Below, in pieces: positions 45,129 to 54,794 of a stretch of DNA of 64,000 nucleotides. Within the stretch, counting starts at the first letter, position 1, and each line of letters starts with the position of its first letter. The DNA lies in assembly GCF_030815255.1 (NCBI RefSeq), contig NZ_JAUSWN010000018.1, positions 1 to 64,000 on the forward strand. Reading direction: 5' to 3'. The notes under the pieces were generated by a model, which was given only the letters and a program-made list of their open reading frames with translations, was not told the DNA's origin and searched no databases. Source of the stretch: Hathewaya limosa. GTDB taxonomy: Bacteria; Bacillota; Clostridia; Clostridiales; Clostridiaceae. The position numbers and the translations under genes were made by a program.

Positions 45129-46190
45129 TTAATCATAACTTCCAAAATCTCTAGCTGCTTTAATCATTGCATAAAGGTTAGCCGCAGGTGTTGTGGTCAT
45201 TAGTGTACAATCGGGAGTTAAAACAAATCCTCCTTTATTAAATTTCATTTTTTCTATAATTTGTCTTGATTCCTCATATACTTCATCTGGAGTTCCCATC
45301 TGTAATGTAGTATTTTTCACATTTCCACCTATTATATAATCCTCTCCAAAATAATCTGCTAGGTCTTTTAAATCCATTTCATATCCTGTTGTTATTAAAG
45401 TTCTCTTTTCTAGCTTAATTTCATTTTTCCAGTACTTTAAATTTCTCTTATGATTTCCACATAGATGAATAGATCCTATTTTAATTCCTAACTCCTTATA
45501 TACATTAAGAATTTTCTTAATGCATGGAACACTAAATTTTTCAAAAGTCTTAGGTGACATTATTGCATTACACTCCATGGGAAATGACATACCTGCAGAT
45601 ACATTGCCTTTTCCAAATTCATTTATATAATATTTACCCGTATATATTATATATTCTGTAGCTATCTTAAGTAATTCATGTACTGCATTAGGCTCTTTAA
45701 TAAACCATCTTAATAATGTATCTGTTCCAATTATACATTGTACTATATTCATTGGTGAACCCGCACTTATTCCTACCCCCAGCCCATTTTCATAACAAAT
45801 TTTATTAAATTTTAAAATTCTTGATGCTCCTTCTGCAAATTCTATATTAGGTATCTTAATGTTTTTTATTTCTTGTACTGATAAAATAGGACGTTTTGAT
45901 ACTTTAGGTAAACTAAACTTAGGTGTTGTAGGAAATTCAACCTCTCCTCCAAAATCCATGGTAAAAGCTTCTGGAAGTCCATATCCTATTCCTCCATCAT
46001 GATTATGTAAATTCTTTGCCCATATTTGTGCCTTAAAAGCTTTTTCAGGATTTAAATAGTATTCTCTAGCACTTAAATTACAAATTTGAGCTGCATATGC
46101 TTCCATATGTGGTATAACAGGAATCCTATCTATTTTTTCTCCTAATATTAATTTCTTCATTCTCTCTTCTGCTGTTAACTTATCTATCAT
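45129..46190 (-). CDS. MtaA/CmuA-type methyltransferase (uroporphyrinogen decarboxylase family), second copy
   Basis: This is a 353-residue member of the same superfamily as the gene at 525-1598 but clearly diverged. The zinc ligands are His242-x-Cys244 (IHLCGNHK) and Cys328 (TPDCTLM), so it is likely a cobamide-dependent methyltransferase. The ATG at 46190 is preferred with GGAGG eight bases before it; an upstream in-frame TTG lacks a site. No corrinoid protein gene is adjacent. Function unproven. Confidence 0.78.
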   Translation of the reverse strand: MIDKLTAEERMKKLILGEKIDRIPVIPHMEAYAAQICNLSAREYYLNPEKAFKAQIWAKNLHNHDGGIGYGLPEAFTMDFGGEVEFPTTPKFSLPKVSKRPILSVQEIKNIKIPNIEFAEGASRILKFNKICYENGLGVGISAGSPMNIVQCIIGTDTLLRWFIKEPNAVHELLKIATEYIIYTGKYYINEFGKGNVSAGMSFPMECNAIMSPKTFEKFSVPCIKKILNVYKELGIKIGSIHLCGNHKRNLKYWKNEIKLEKRTLITTGYEMDLKDLADYFGEDYIIGGNVKNTTLQMGTPDEVYEESRQIIEKMKFNKGGFVLTPDCTLMTTTPAANLYAMIKAARDFGSYD

Positions 46191-46326
46191 ATCTATATCC
46201 TCCAAAAACTCTGCTACATAAATAATCTCATTTAGTAATATTATATACTATTAGGTTTGTTTATATATAATTAACTACCATTCTAAGCAATCAAAAACAT
46301 TTCAAAGAATAAAAATATACGTATTT

Positions 46327-46361
46327 TAAACTATATATAATCATAAACGATATATAGTTTA
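46327..46361 (+). promoter_or_regulatory. SigD-like promoter overlapping an inverted repeat
   Basis: TAAA (46327-46330), a 15-base spacer and AACGATAT (46346-46353) fit the sigma-D pattern TAAA-N15-GCCGATAT well, missing the leading GC. The same bases carry inverted arms TAAACTATATAT/ATATATAGTTTA. It precedes a YjfB-like gene, a type linked to motility and sigma D in Bacillus, so the match gains weight. Confidence 0.5.
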
Positions 46362-46413
46362 ATGGGTTTATTATCTAATATACTACCTAAAAATTTAAAT
46401 AGGAGATGATACA

Positions 46414-46593
46414 ATGGATATAGGTGCAGTTTCAATGTCTATGAGCCAACAAAAAACTCAGGATGCTGTTTCATTAAGCTTAATGAGAATGGTAATGGAC
46501 ACCAACAAACAAGGCGGGGCAGATATGATTCAAATGATGGAAACTATGGCAGTTGACCCCAATCTAGGTCACCACTTAGATACAATCGTATAA
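46414..46593 (+). CDS. YjfB family putative motility protein (59 aa)
   Basis: The 59-residue protein begins MDIGAVSMSMSQQKTQDAV and is rich in Met, Ser and Gln, ending NLGHHLDTIV, the YjfB pattern. In Bacillus yjfB belongs to the sigma-D regulon; the exact role is unknown. AGGAGATGAT lies before the ATG and a strong terminator follows. Its short size explains why it is easily missed. Confidence 0.8.
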   Translation: MDIGAVSMSMSQQKTQDAVSLSLMRMVMDTNKQGGADMIQMMETMAVDPNLGHHLDTIV

Positions 46594-46598
46594 AAACA

Positions 46599-46645
46599 AA
46601 AATAGATAGATAAATATGGTTAATTTATCTATCTATTTTTATTTT
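46599..46645 (+). terminator. Terminator of the YjfB-like gene
   Basis: Arms AAAATAGATAGATAAAT (46599-46615) and ATTTATCTATCTATTTT (46623-46639) are followed by T. It is six bases past the stop. Confidence 0.85.
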
Positions 46646-46875
46646 TTAATATATGTATAAATTTATGAAATAAGTTAATAATTTCAATAATTGTTTTTAA
46701 TGTATTATCTCATATATACAACTATAATCCTTATATAAATTTTGAAATGTTACATCATGGTTACAATTAATTACAATGTAGTTACAACCACTTTCATTTA
46801 TGTGTACAAGGCATATAATACAAGTGTAGGAATCATACTACATTATTATTATTTATTATTAGGAGATGGTATTTT

Positions 46876-47739
46876 ATGAAAAAGAATAAAGTAATAATTC
46901 TTTTAACTGTATTAATTATATGTTCTTCTACAGTTCCAATCTTAGCTAAAGAAGGTTTTAAGAAAACTAAGATTGAAAAACAACCTTCTAAGGTTGAATT
47001 GTCCTTAAAAAAAGATCAAGAAAAAAATATAATTGCTGAAAATGTAAAAAAAGATGATAGCTCTAATAAAAAAATTATTAAAGATCAATCTAATAATGTA
47101 ACATCCTCAAAAACTAATGTTTCAAATAGCATTAATAAAACTCAACCTGATGTAAAACATTCTGTAAATAAAAAAGTAATGAAATCTAATAAAATTCAAA
47201 AGAAAAATATATTAAACACTACAAAACAAAAAAAAGTTATGGCAACACAATCTAATACAAAAAAAATAGTAAAAAATAATTATGATAAATATAATTTTTT
47301 AATCTCTATGTGTAATGATGCTAATAAACTTTTACTTGATATAAATAAAAAAAGTATAGATTCCAATTGTAAAATTGTTCCTGTTAAAAATGAGGAAGGT
47401 GAATCATGGGACTATGGAAGAATTAAATCTCCTTATGCTACTATAAAAGACTTTGAATCTAAACTTAATGAATATTTTACTAAAAATTATATAAATAATC
47501 TTGAAAATTCTAGGTTCTATAAGAATATAGATGATGAACCATATTTTTTAATAGGTCAAGCAGGGCTAAAATCATATTACAATTACACTAGTATTATAAA
47601 TATAAGTTGTACTAAAGATACCATTGTAGCAAAATGTAACGCCGAAATACCTTCTTGGAATAAATATAAAGGGGATGTAACTTTAAAATTAGAAGATGGT
47701 AAGTGGAAAATCGATTCTTTTGATAGTGTCTTAAATTAA
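46876..47739 (+). CDS. Secreted lysine-rich protein, C-terminal domain possibly IseA-like
   Basis: The 287-residue protein has a Sec signal peptide (about 1-24, cleaved near PILAKEG), a low-complexity Lys/Asn/Ser-rich region (about 30-135), and a compact C-terminal domain (about 140-287) with YNFLISMCNDANKLL, WDYGRI, and KLEDGKWKIDSF. This end resembles DL-endopeptidase inhibitors of the IseA/YoeB type, but I am not certain. The basic middle could bind the anionic cell wall. AGGAGATGG precedes the ATG. Convergent with the MFS gene. Confidence 0.55.
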   Translation: MKKNKVIILLTVLIICSSTVPILAKEGFKKTKIEKQPSKVELSLKKDQEKNIIAENVKKDDSSNKKIIKDQSNNVTSSKTNVSNSINKTQPDVKHSVNKKVMKSNKIQKKNILNTTKQKKVMATQSNTKKIVKNNYDKYNFLISMCNDANKLLLDINKKSIDSNCKIVPVKNEEGESWDYGRIKSPYATIKDFESKLNEYFTKNYINNLENSRFYKNIDDEPYFLIGQAGLKSYYNYTSIINISCTKDTIVAKCNAEIPSWNKYKGDVTLKLEDGKWKIDSFDSVLN

Positions 47740-47813
47740 TACTATGTACTATCTTTTAGATAATAAGATTTTATATCAACTTATTAAATAATTTATTTAG
47801 GTTTTTTACAATA

Positions 47814-47869
47814 AAAATCTCTAATAAAAGACTATTGGATAAAACCCAATAGTCTTTTATTAGATTTAT
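47814..47869. terminator. Bidirectional terminator between secreted protein and MFS genes
   Basis: Arms CTAATAAAAGACTATTGG (47821-47838) and CCAATAGTCTTTTATTAG (47846-47863) are perfect over 18 bases, with T on either side. Confidence 0.85.
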
Positions 47870-47945
47870 ATAATTTGTATTTTTACAAATTATATATCTT
47901 TTGTTAATAAACTTATCATTATTTATGTTATTCATACTGCAAATT

Positions 47946-49271
47946 TTATTTTACTACGTTACTATTTTCCTGCCTACTTTCATTTGGTCTATTATACTTC
48001 TTAGTATATACTACCATTAACATTACTGATGCTATTATATATATAACAGCTGTAACATAATATGCCTTTCCATATCCATTAGGTAATTTGAATATAAACT
48101 CCTTACCCACAAATCCAGCGATAAATTGAGCTGCCGCTTGCGCTATATATATTACCGCATTATAAGCTGGTCTTGCTTCTTTACTAACAAATTCCATTGG
48201 CAATGCTTGTTGAACTGGTTGGGATGCATTCATAAAACCTGATCTTAGGAACAGACTTATACCAACGGCAAATATCATATATGAACCAAACGCTTGACCA
48301 TTTGCAATAATTAGCATAAATGGTATAGAGAATAAAGCCAAACCACCTAATGTTGTAACTCTTCCTATCTTTTTAACAATCCATGGTGAAACAATTATAA
48401 AACCAACCATAGCAAGATATTGATAAGAAATAAGTGATGATATTGTTGCTCTATCTATCCCCAGTCTACTTAAAAATATTGAAAAATAAGGAGTAATTAA
48501 GGCTGCTCCAAGTCTTATCAAAAATGAGAAGACTATAAATATTATTATATATTTATTAAAAAAGGCATTCCAATTTAAAGCTTCTTTCTTTTCTTTTTTA
48601 ACTTCTTTATAATCGCTTGGTAATTGTTTAATAAAGATTATTGGAATTAAACTAATAGCTGCTACGATAGTGTATATTAGTAATGCATCTCTATGAGCCC
48701 CTACGTATGCTTGTATTTTAACAGGATCAAACTGTTCTACTTTTTCTGTTAACTCCTTAGCTAGTGTATATTTTATTCCTAGTCTAGAAGCAAATCTATA
48801 TGCTATTAATTTACCACCAGACCAAGTTCCAATAATCATACCTACTATGTTTGTCCACAATGTTGTAGAAAATACTTTTTCTCTATTTTTTTCCTCTGTA
48901 TAACAACTTAAATACGGAGATAAAATTGCATCAAACATGCAAACACCTATCATAACTACTGATGCTGCAATAGCAACTATAATTACAGATTTACTTCTAG
49001 TTAATGCTAGTATTCCTACAATAAAAGCTATTGGTGACATCATTAAAATCTTTTTATATCCCAATTTAGGAACCAATAATAATAATGCTGCACCACCACA
49101 AAAACCAACACCCATAATAATTGACATACTTGCAGCTATTCCTTTGGTAACTTGTGATGCATCTAAAAACGTTACCATTGTATCTAAAGTAACCCCACTT
49201 AAGATACCCAAAAATGCATAAGCTATAATAAACATCCAGCTATTGAACTTACTTCTTTTTTCATCATTCAT
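47946..49271 (-). CDS. MFS transporter
   Basis: The 441-residue protein has 12 predicted helices and a long loop (about 190-235) in the middle. It opens SKFNSWMFIIAYAFLGILSG and carries RLGIDRATISSLISYQYLAM in the seventh-eighth helix region. It is probably a drug or metabolite antiporter; the substrate is unknown. GGAGG precedes the ATG. Confidence 0.8.
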   Translation of the reverse strand: MNDEKRSKFNSWMFIIAYAFLGILSGVTLDTMVTFLDASQVTKGIAASMSIIMGVGFCGGAALLLLVPKLGYKKILMMSPIAFIVGILALTRSKSVIIVAIAASVVMIGVCMFDAILSPYLSCYTEEKNREKVFSTTLWTNIVGMIIGTWSGGKLIAYRFASRLGIKYTLAKELTEKVEQFDPVKIQAYVGAHRDALLIYTIVAAISLIPIIFIKQLPSDYKEVKKEKKEALNWNAFFNKYIIIFIVFSFLIRLGAALITPYFSIFLSRLGIDRATISSLISYQYLAMVGFIIVSPWIVKKIGRVTTLGGLALFSIPFMLIIANGQAFGSYMIFAVGISLFLRSGFMNASQPVQQALPMEFVSKEARPAYNAVIYIAQAAAQFIAGFVGKEFIFKLPNGYGKAYYVTAVIYIIASVMLMVVYTKKYNRPNESRQENSNVVK

Positions 49272-49616
49272 ACTTTTTCCTCCACACTTAATTTCCTATT
49301 TTATTAAGTTTAAAGATATAACTCTTATCGCTCTAATAAACTCGTCAGAAACAATATTATCTACAAGAAAAAATATCTTTTAACTTTTAAAAGTAAAATA
49401 ACTATTTTTTTATGTTTCTTAATAAAACTTAACCTTTTAATTACTATTAAATAATGGATTCATTAAAAAATTAATTAGACGTCTAAATTAATCCTAATTA
49501 AAAATATAAAATAATTATTAACTTAACAGTAAAAATTATTTTATCCCCTGTAAGATATTATGAAAAAATAATGTAAATATTCCTTAATTTTTATACCAAA
49601 ATGATATTTTATTGAA
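49272..49616. other. Intergenic region between MFS and adhE genes
   Basis: The region of about 345 bases holds the palindrome TTAGACGTCTAA (49476-49487) and AT-rich tracts. I see no ORF with a ribosome site or clear promoter. Confidence 0.4.
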
Positions 49617-49662
49617 AACAAAAGAGAATGGATAAAATTTCTCTTAATCCACTCTCTTTATC
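49617..49662 (-). terminator. Terminator of adhE
   Basis: On the minus strand AAAGAGAGTGGAT pairs with ATCCATTCTCTTT (arms near 49621-49660) and is followed by TGTTTTC. It lies near the adhE stop. Confidence 0.7.
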
Positions 49663-49678
49663 TAAAAGTTACTTTAAT

Positions 49679-52237
49679 TTAAAATGCTTTCCTTAGTATT
49701 TCCTTTATTTCTTCTATAGAAGGCTGTCTTGGATTTACTATTGTGCATTGATCCTCAAAAGCCTCATCTGCAATTTTATCTAGTTTATCTTCAAATTCTT
49801 CTTTAGTAACTCCACACGCTGATAAACTATTTAATTGATTTATTTCTTTCATAAGATTTCTTACTGCATTAGCAAGACTCTTAACACCTTCTTCTGGTGT
49901 TGCACATGGCAATTCTAAAAGTTTAGCTATTCTTTGATACTTCTCTGGTGCTTTATAGTAATCATATTTAGGGAATATAGTAAACTTAGAAGGATGTTGA
50001 ACTCCATTATATTCGATAACATAAGGTAATAAAATGGCATTTGCTCTTCCATGAGGTATATGGAATGCTGATCCAAGCTTATGAGCTATACTATGATTTA
50101 CTCCTAAAAAGGCATTTGTAAACGCCATACCTGCCATACATGAAGCATTATGCATTTTTTCTCTTGCCTCTTCATCTAAGCCATTTTTATAAGCCCTTGG
50201 TAAATATTTAAATACCATTTCTATTGCTCCCAATGCTAATGCATCAGTATAATCCGTTGCCATTACAGATACATACGCTTCTATAGCATGTGTTAATACG
50301 TCTAATCCTGTATCTGCTGTTACTGACTTTGGAACAGTCATAACTAATTCTGGGTCAAGAATCGCTACATTTGGAGTTAACTCATAATCCGCTAATGGAT
50401 ACTTAATGTTGTTCTTTTTATCTGTAATTACTGCAAAAGATGTTACCTCAGATCCTGTTCCTGAAGTTGTTGGTATCGCTACCATCTTAGCCTTTCTACC
50501 CATTTTAGGAAATTTAACAGCTCTCTTTCTAATATCCATAAATCTTAGCCTTAATTTTTTAAAATCTACATCTGGGTATTCATAGAAAAGCCACATTCCC
50601 TTAGCAGCATCCATTGCTGAACCTCCACCTAGTGCTATAATAACATCTGGTTCAAAGGCTCTAATTTCTTCTGTACCTTTCATAACTGTCTCTATAGATG
50701 GATCTGGTTCTACATCTAAGAATATATTCACATGAGCTCCTGCTTTATTTAGATGGTACATTATTTTATTAACATATCCGAATTTATCCATAGCTCTATC
50801 TGTTACTATAAATACCTTTTTAGGACCTATCTCTTCTAGATATCTAAGTGATCCAACCTCAAAATAAATTCTTTCAGGAACTCTAAACCATTGCATATTA
50901 ACTCTCCTCTTTGTAACTTTTTTAGTGTTTATAAGATTTAATACCCCAACATTTTGAGTTGTTGAATTTTTACCCATTGTTCCACAACCTAAAGTTAAAG
51001 ATGGATTAGTATAGTTATAAATATTACCTATAGCACCTTGTGATGAAGGTGAATTTACAATAATTCTTCCAGCCTTTAGTCTAACTGCAAATTTTTCTAC
51101 AACATTATTATCATTTGAGTGAATTACGGCCGAATGTCCAAGTCCTCCAAATTCAATCATTTTTTCACAGATATTAATACTATCCTCTGTATTTTTTCCT
51201 ATAAATAATGATAATATAGGACTTAATTTTTCCCTTGATAATGGGTAATTAGGACCGATTCCATCTAATTTGGCTACTAATATTTTAGCATCCTTAGGTA
51301 CCTTTATTCCGGACATTTCTGCAATCTTAAATGCACTTTGGCCAACTATAGCTGGATTCATTGAATTTCTTTCTTTATCTATAGCAAAGGCTTCTACTTT
51401 CATCATTTCTTCATCATTTAAGAAATAACAATGATTGTCTTTCATTAATTGTATGGCTTCATCAGCTATTTCTTTATCTAAAATTACGCCTTGTTCTGAT
51501 GCACAAATAGTTCCGTTATCAAAAGTCTTACTCATAATTAGATCATGTACAGCAGTTTTAACTTTTGCTGTTTTTTCTATATAACAAGGTACATTTCCTG
51601 AACCTACTCCTAGTGCTGGCTTACCTGTTGAATATGCACTTTTAACCATTCCTGGTCCGCCTGTTGCAAGAACAATATCAACACCTTCATGAAACATTAA
51701 CTCCTTTGATGCTTCTATAGAAGGATGCTCTATCCATTGTATACAATCCTCTGGTGCTCCTGAACTAATAGCAGCGTCCCTAACAATACGAGCTGCTTCT
51801 ATACTACACTTTTGTGCTCTTGGGTGAAAACTAAAAATTATAGGATTTCTTGTTTTCATCGCAATTAAACATTTAAATATAGTAGTTGAAGTTGGGTTAG
51901 TTGTTGGTGTTACACCTGCTATAACACCTATTGGTTCGGCGACTTCTATATAACCTTCTTCATTATTTTCTGAAATTATCCCAACAGTTTTTAGATTTCT
52001 AATATCATTATATACGTACTCTGAAGCAAATATATTTTTAGTTATTTTGTCTTCATACACACCCATTCCGGTTTCTTCCACAGCCATTTTAGCTAACTTT
52101 CTATGAGCATCTAAAGCTTCTTCAGTCATATTTTTAACTATGTCATCTACAGTTTCTTGATCTAGTTTTAAAAATTTTTCATAAGCAACTCTAGCTTTTT
52201 TTACTAAGGTATTAATATTTTCTTTAACAGTACTCAT
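49679..52237 (-). CDS. adhE: Bifunctional acetaldehyde-CoA/alcohol dehydrogenase
   Basis: The 852-residue fusion reduces acetyl- or butyryl-CoA to aldehyde, then to alcohol, recycling NAD+. The N-terminal aldehyde dehydrogenase half has the catalytic Cys245 in NGTICASEQG. The C-terminal iron alcohol dehydrogenase half has GGGSAMDAAKG, DTGLDVLTHAIEAY and GVNHSIAHKLGSAFHIPHG. The gene starts after GAGGGTGAAA. A near-consensus Rex operator (52256-52273) lies 19 bases before its start. A Rex-controlled adhE fits clostridial redox regulation. Confidence 0.96.
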   Translation of the reverse strand: MSTVKENINTLVKKARVAYEKFLKLDQETVDDIVKNMTEEALDAHRKLAKMAVEETGMGVYEDKITKNIFASEYVYNDIRNLKTVGIISENNEEGYIEVAEPIGVIAGVTPTTNPTSTTIFKCLIAMKTRNPIIFSFHPRAQKCSIEAARIVRDAAISSGAPEDCIQWIEHPSIEASKELMFHEGVDIVLATGGPGMVKSAYSTGKPALGVGSGNVPCYIEKTAKVKTAVHDLIMSKTFDNGTICASEQGVILDKEIADEAIQLMKDNHCYFLNDEEMMKVEAFAIDKERNSMNPAIVGQSAFKIAEMSGIKVPKDAKILVAKLDGIGPNYPLSREKLSPILSLFIGKNTEDSINICEKMIEFGGLGHSAVIHSNDNNVVEKFAVRLKAGRIIVNSPSSQGAIGNIYNYTNPSLTLGCGTMGKNSTTQNVGVLNLINTKKVTKRRVNMQWFRVPERIYFEVGSLRYLEEIGPKKVFIVTDRAMDKFGYVNKIMYHLNKAGAHVNIFLDVEPDPSIETVMKGTEEIRAFEPDVIIALGGGSAMDAAKGMWLFYEYPDVDFKKLRLRFMDIRKRAVKFPKMGRKAKMVAIPTTSGTGSEVTSFAVITDKKNNIKYPLADYELTPNVAILDPELVMTVPKSVTADTGLDVLTHAIEAYVSVMATDYTDALALGAIEMVFKYLPRAYKNGLDEEAREKMHNASCMAGMAFTNAFLGVNHSIAHKLGSAFHIPHGRANAILLPYVIEYNGVQHPSKFTIFPKYDYYKAPEKYQRIAKLLELPCATPEEGVKSLANAVRNLMKEINQLNSLSACGVTKEEFEDKLDKIADEAFEDQCTIVNPRQPSIEEIKEILRKAF

Positions 52238-52255
52238 TAAATTTCACCCTCTATT

Positions 52256-52273
52256 TCGTTAAATAATTAACTA
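52256..52273. promoter_or_regulatory. Rex operator at adhE
   Basis: TCGTTAAATAATTAACTA keeps the core GTTAA-N4-TTAAC of the Rex consensus TTGTTAA-N4-TTAACAA, with two symmetric mismatches. It lies between promoter and adhE start, where Rex would block transcription until NADH is high. Confidence 0.7.
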
Positions 52274-52509
52274 TCTTTTCTTATAATATCATATTCATTT
52301 TTTTTTGCAATAGTTCCTTGTTATTTTTTTATCATTGTGTGAAGTTTTTATATTTCTTCTGTATTATTATTATTTTTATTGTATTTTTTATACCTAATCT
52401 TAAAACATCCTATTATGTAATATATTAAATATATTTTTCACTAATTTAGGATACATTATAAACATAGATTTAATTTTAACTAAAGTTATATTTAGAAGCG
52501 GGTGAACAT

Positions 52510-53163
52510 ATGAATTATAGTAATGAAACATTTATTATATCTAAAAATTTAGGTTCTAATACTAAACTTTACAGATATCTATCTTTAAGTTGTTTTTTAG
52601 AATTTGTAGAAACCAAAACAACATATCTCTCAAACCTGAATGCTTGGGAAGATATATGGGAATTACCAGCAAAACATAAAATGCCTATAGAATTTAGTAA
52701 TAACTTATATGGTCAATGCTGGAGCCTTGAAGGTATATCTGATGCACTTTGGAAAATTTACGCTAAGGGAAAGGAAGGTATTTTAATTCAAAGTTCAGTT
52801 AATAAATTTCTTTCAATAAAACAAATTGATGCGGCTATGTTATCTCCTGTAATATACTATGATAACTTAGAAAGAGCATTACAAAAACTAGATACTTTAA
52901 AAGGCCCTGAAAAAACTTTTTATCATGGTTTACTAAAGAGAAAAGCCTTTCAACATGAGAAGGAGGTTCGTCTGATTACTTATGTAAAACCAGATAAAAT
53001 TGACTCTATACCTAAAAGTATATCTATAACACTTAATCCTTTCGACTTTATAGAAAATATATTTATAGATCCTCGAGCTAGCAAATGGTACGTCAAAACT
53101 ATTCAATCTTATTGCTCTCATGTTGGATTTAGCATTACCCCTCAACAATCAGATTTATTATAA
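52510..53163 (+). CDS. DUF2971 family protein
   Basis: The 217-residue protein resembles DUF2971: an N-terminal KLYRYLSL, a middle CWSLEGISDALWKIYAKGKEGILIQ, and FQHEKEVRLITY near residue 150. The molecular role is not known to me; members are found in varied accessory settings. The site GCGGGTG precedes the ATG. It is divergent from adhE and shares the 272-base intergenic region with it. Confidence 0.65.
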   Translation: MNYSNETFIISKNLGSNTKLYRYLSLSCFLEFVETKTTYLSNLNAWEDIWELPAKHKMPIEFSNNLYGQCWSLEGISDALWKIYAKGKEGILIQSSVNKFLSIKQIDAAMLSPVIYYDNLERALQKLDTLKGPEKTFYHGLLKRKAFQHEKEVRLITYVKPDKIDSIPKSISITLNPFDFIENIFIDPRASKWYVKTIQSYCSHVGFSITPQQSDLL

Positions 53164-53219
53164 TATTGTTTTTTAATTAACATTTTATATACAAATAATT
53201 TTATAAAGTTTCATTTAAT

Positions 53220-53259
53220 TTGTTGCTTTTTTAACAAATCGGTGTTAAACTATTAACAA
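53220..53259. promoter_or_regulatory. Tandem Rex operators upstream of iron alcohol dehydrogenase
   Basis: Two 18-base sites lie 22 bases apart: TTGTTGCTTTTTTAACAA (53220-53237) and GTGTTAAACTATTAACAA (53242-53259). Against TTGTTAA-N4-TTAACAA the second differs only at its first base, the first at two positions. They precede the dehydrogenase start at 53334 by about 75 bases, a promoter position. Confidence 0.78.
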
Positions 53260-53333
53260 ATGAAAATTAACTTCTTTATAAATTAACTAAAAATTACAAC
53301 ATATTGTGAAATAATTTTGGGGAGGTATTTAAT

Positions 53334-54533
53334 ATGTGGGAAAAAACTATTTCAATAAATGAAATTGCTGAAATTAGAGGAAAGTCAACTATTTACTTAG
53401 GTGTTGGTGCTATCAAAAAGATATTTGACATTACTAAAGAATTAAGTAAAAAAGGTATTTCTAAAATTTTAGTAATAACAGGAACATCTTCTTTTAAAAG
53501 AACAGGCGCATGGGATTATGTAGAAAAGGCTTTAAATGAATCTAATATAAAGTATGAATTATACAGTAAAATAACTGCCAATCCAACAACAACACATGTT
53601 GATGAAGCAACTAAACTTGCATGTGATTTAGGTGCTCAAGCTATTATAGCTATTGGTGGAGGAAGTGTTATTGATGCCTCCAAAGGAGTTGCTATAATGA
53701 CTCAGTATGGTAATAAAACCTGTGCTGAGTTAGTCCAATATGAATTTACTCCTGATAAGGCACTTCCTGTAATAGCTATAAACACAACTCATGGTACAGG
53801 AACTGAAGGAGATAGATTTGCAGTTATTAGTTTACTTGAAAAGAAATATAAGCCTTGTCTTGCTTATGATCTATCTTATCCACTTTATTCAATCGATGAT
53901 CCTGGATTAATGACTGGGCTATCAAAATACCAAACAATGTATACTTCAATAGATGCCATGAATCATGTTATTGAAGCCGCTACTTCTACAGTTGCAAATC
54001 CTTATTCTATATTACTTGCGGAAGAAACTGTAAGATTAATTGCAAAATATCTTCCAATTGCCATAGAGGATGGTTCAAATTTAGAGGCTAGATATTATTT
54101 AACTTATGCATCATTAATAGCTGGTATAGCTTTTGATAATACATTATTACATTTAACTCATGCACTTGAACATCCATTAAGTGCTGTTAAATCTGATTTA
54201 ACTCATGGATTAGGACTAGCAGTTTTAGTTCCTTCAGTTGTTAAATACACTTATAAAGAAAGACCTGAAGTATTAGCATCAGTATTATCTCCTATAGTTA
54301 AAGATCTAAAAGGTGAAAAATCTGAAGCTCAAAAAGCTTGTGATGGATTAAAAGCTTGGTTACACGAAGTTGGTGTAACAGATACACTAACAACTTTAGG
54401 ATTTAACGAAGGTCAAGTTAATGAATTAACAGATCTTGCTTTTAATACTCCTAGCTTAGATTTACTACTTAGTTGTTCACCTGCAAAGGCAACTAAAGAA
54501 CTTGTAAGTACTATTTACAGAGAATCTCTTTAA
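53334..54533 (+). CDS. Iron-containing alcohol dehydrogenase
   Basis: The 399-residue enzyme has the NAD(P)-binding GGGSVIDASKG (108-118) and iron ligands Asp207, His211, His276 and His291 (SIDAMNH, LTHALEH, THG). It should reduce an aldehyde such as acetaldehyde or butyraldehyde, regenerating NAD+. GGGGAGG precedes the ATG. A tandem Rex site places it with adhE in redox control. A terminator follows. Confidence 0.92.
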   Translation: MWEKTISINEIAEIRGKSTIYLGVGAIKKIFDITKELSKKGISKILVITGTSSFKRTGAWDYVEKALNESNIKYELYSKITANPTTTHVDEATKLACDLGAQAIIAIGGGSVIDASKGVAIMTQYGNKTCAELVQYEFTPDKALPVIAINTTHGTGTEGDRFAVISLLEKKYKPCLAYDLSYPLYSIDDPGLMTGLSKYQTMYTSIDAMNHVIEAATSTVANPYSILLAEETVRLIAKYLPIAIEDGSNLEARYYLTYASLIAGIAFDNTLLHLTHALEHPLSAVKSDLTHGLGLAVLVPSVVKYTYKERPEVLASVLSPIVKDLKGEKSEAQKACDGLKAWLHEVGVTDTLTTLGFNEGQVNELTDLAFNTPSLDLLLSCSPAKATKELVSTIYRESL

Positions 54534-54560
54534 TTTCTAAGTTAATATAAACTATATATA

Positions 54561-54606
54561 AAAATAAAAGTTATCCTTTAAAAATAGGATAACTTTTATT
54601 TTTATA
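54561..54606 (+). terminator. Terminator of the iron alcohol dehydrogenase gene
   Basis: Arms AAAATAAAAGTTATCC (54561-54576) and GGATAACTTTTATTTT (54587-54602) are perfect over 16 bases and run into T. Confidence 0.85.
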
Positions 54607-54794
54607 GTAAGTAAATTTCATTATGTTCATTGCTTAATTAAACTTAATATATATGGAAATTTATGTTTATAATGTATACAATTTTAAAATTTATTTACAT
54701 AAAGTTCTTTATCTCACTCCTGTTTTTTCAGAATTTAATTTATATTATATGTTATAATACATATATAAATAATAAAAAATGGAGAAATTGCGAT

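Noticed and set aside
47900..47920. Rex-like TTGTTAATAAACTTATCA
   Set aside because: Its right half fails the TTAACAA consensus, and it lies past the ends of convergent genes, away from any promoter.
54663..54794. N-terminal extension of the DegV gene
   Set aside because: The added residues are hydrophobic AT-rich translation with no family match; GGAGAAAT precedes the ATG at 54795.
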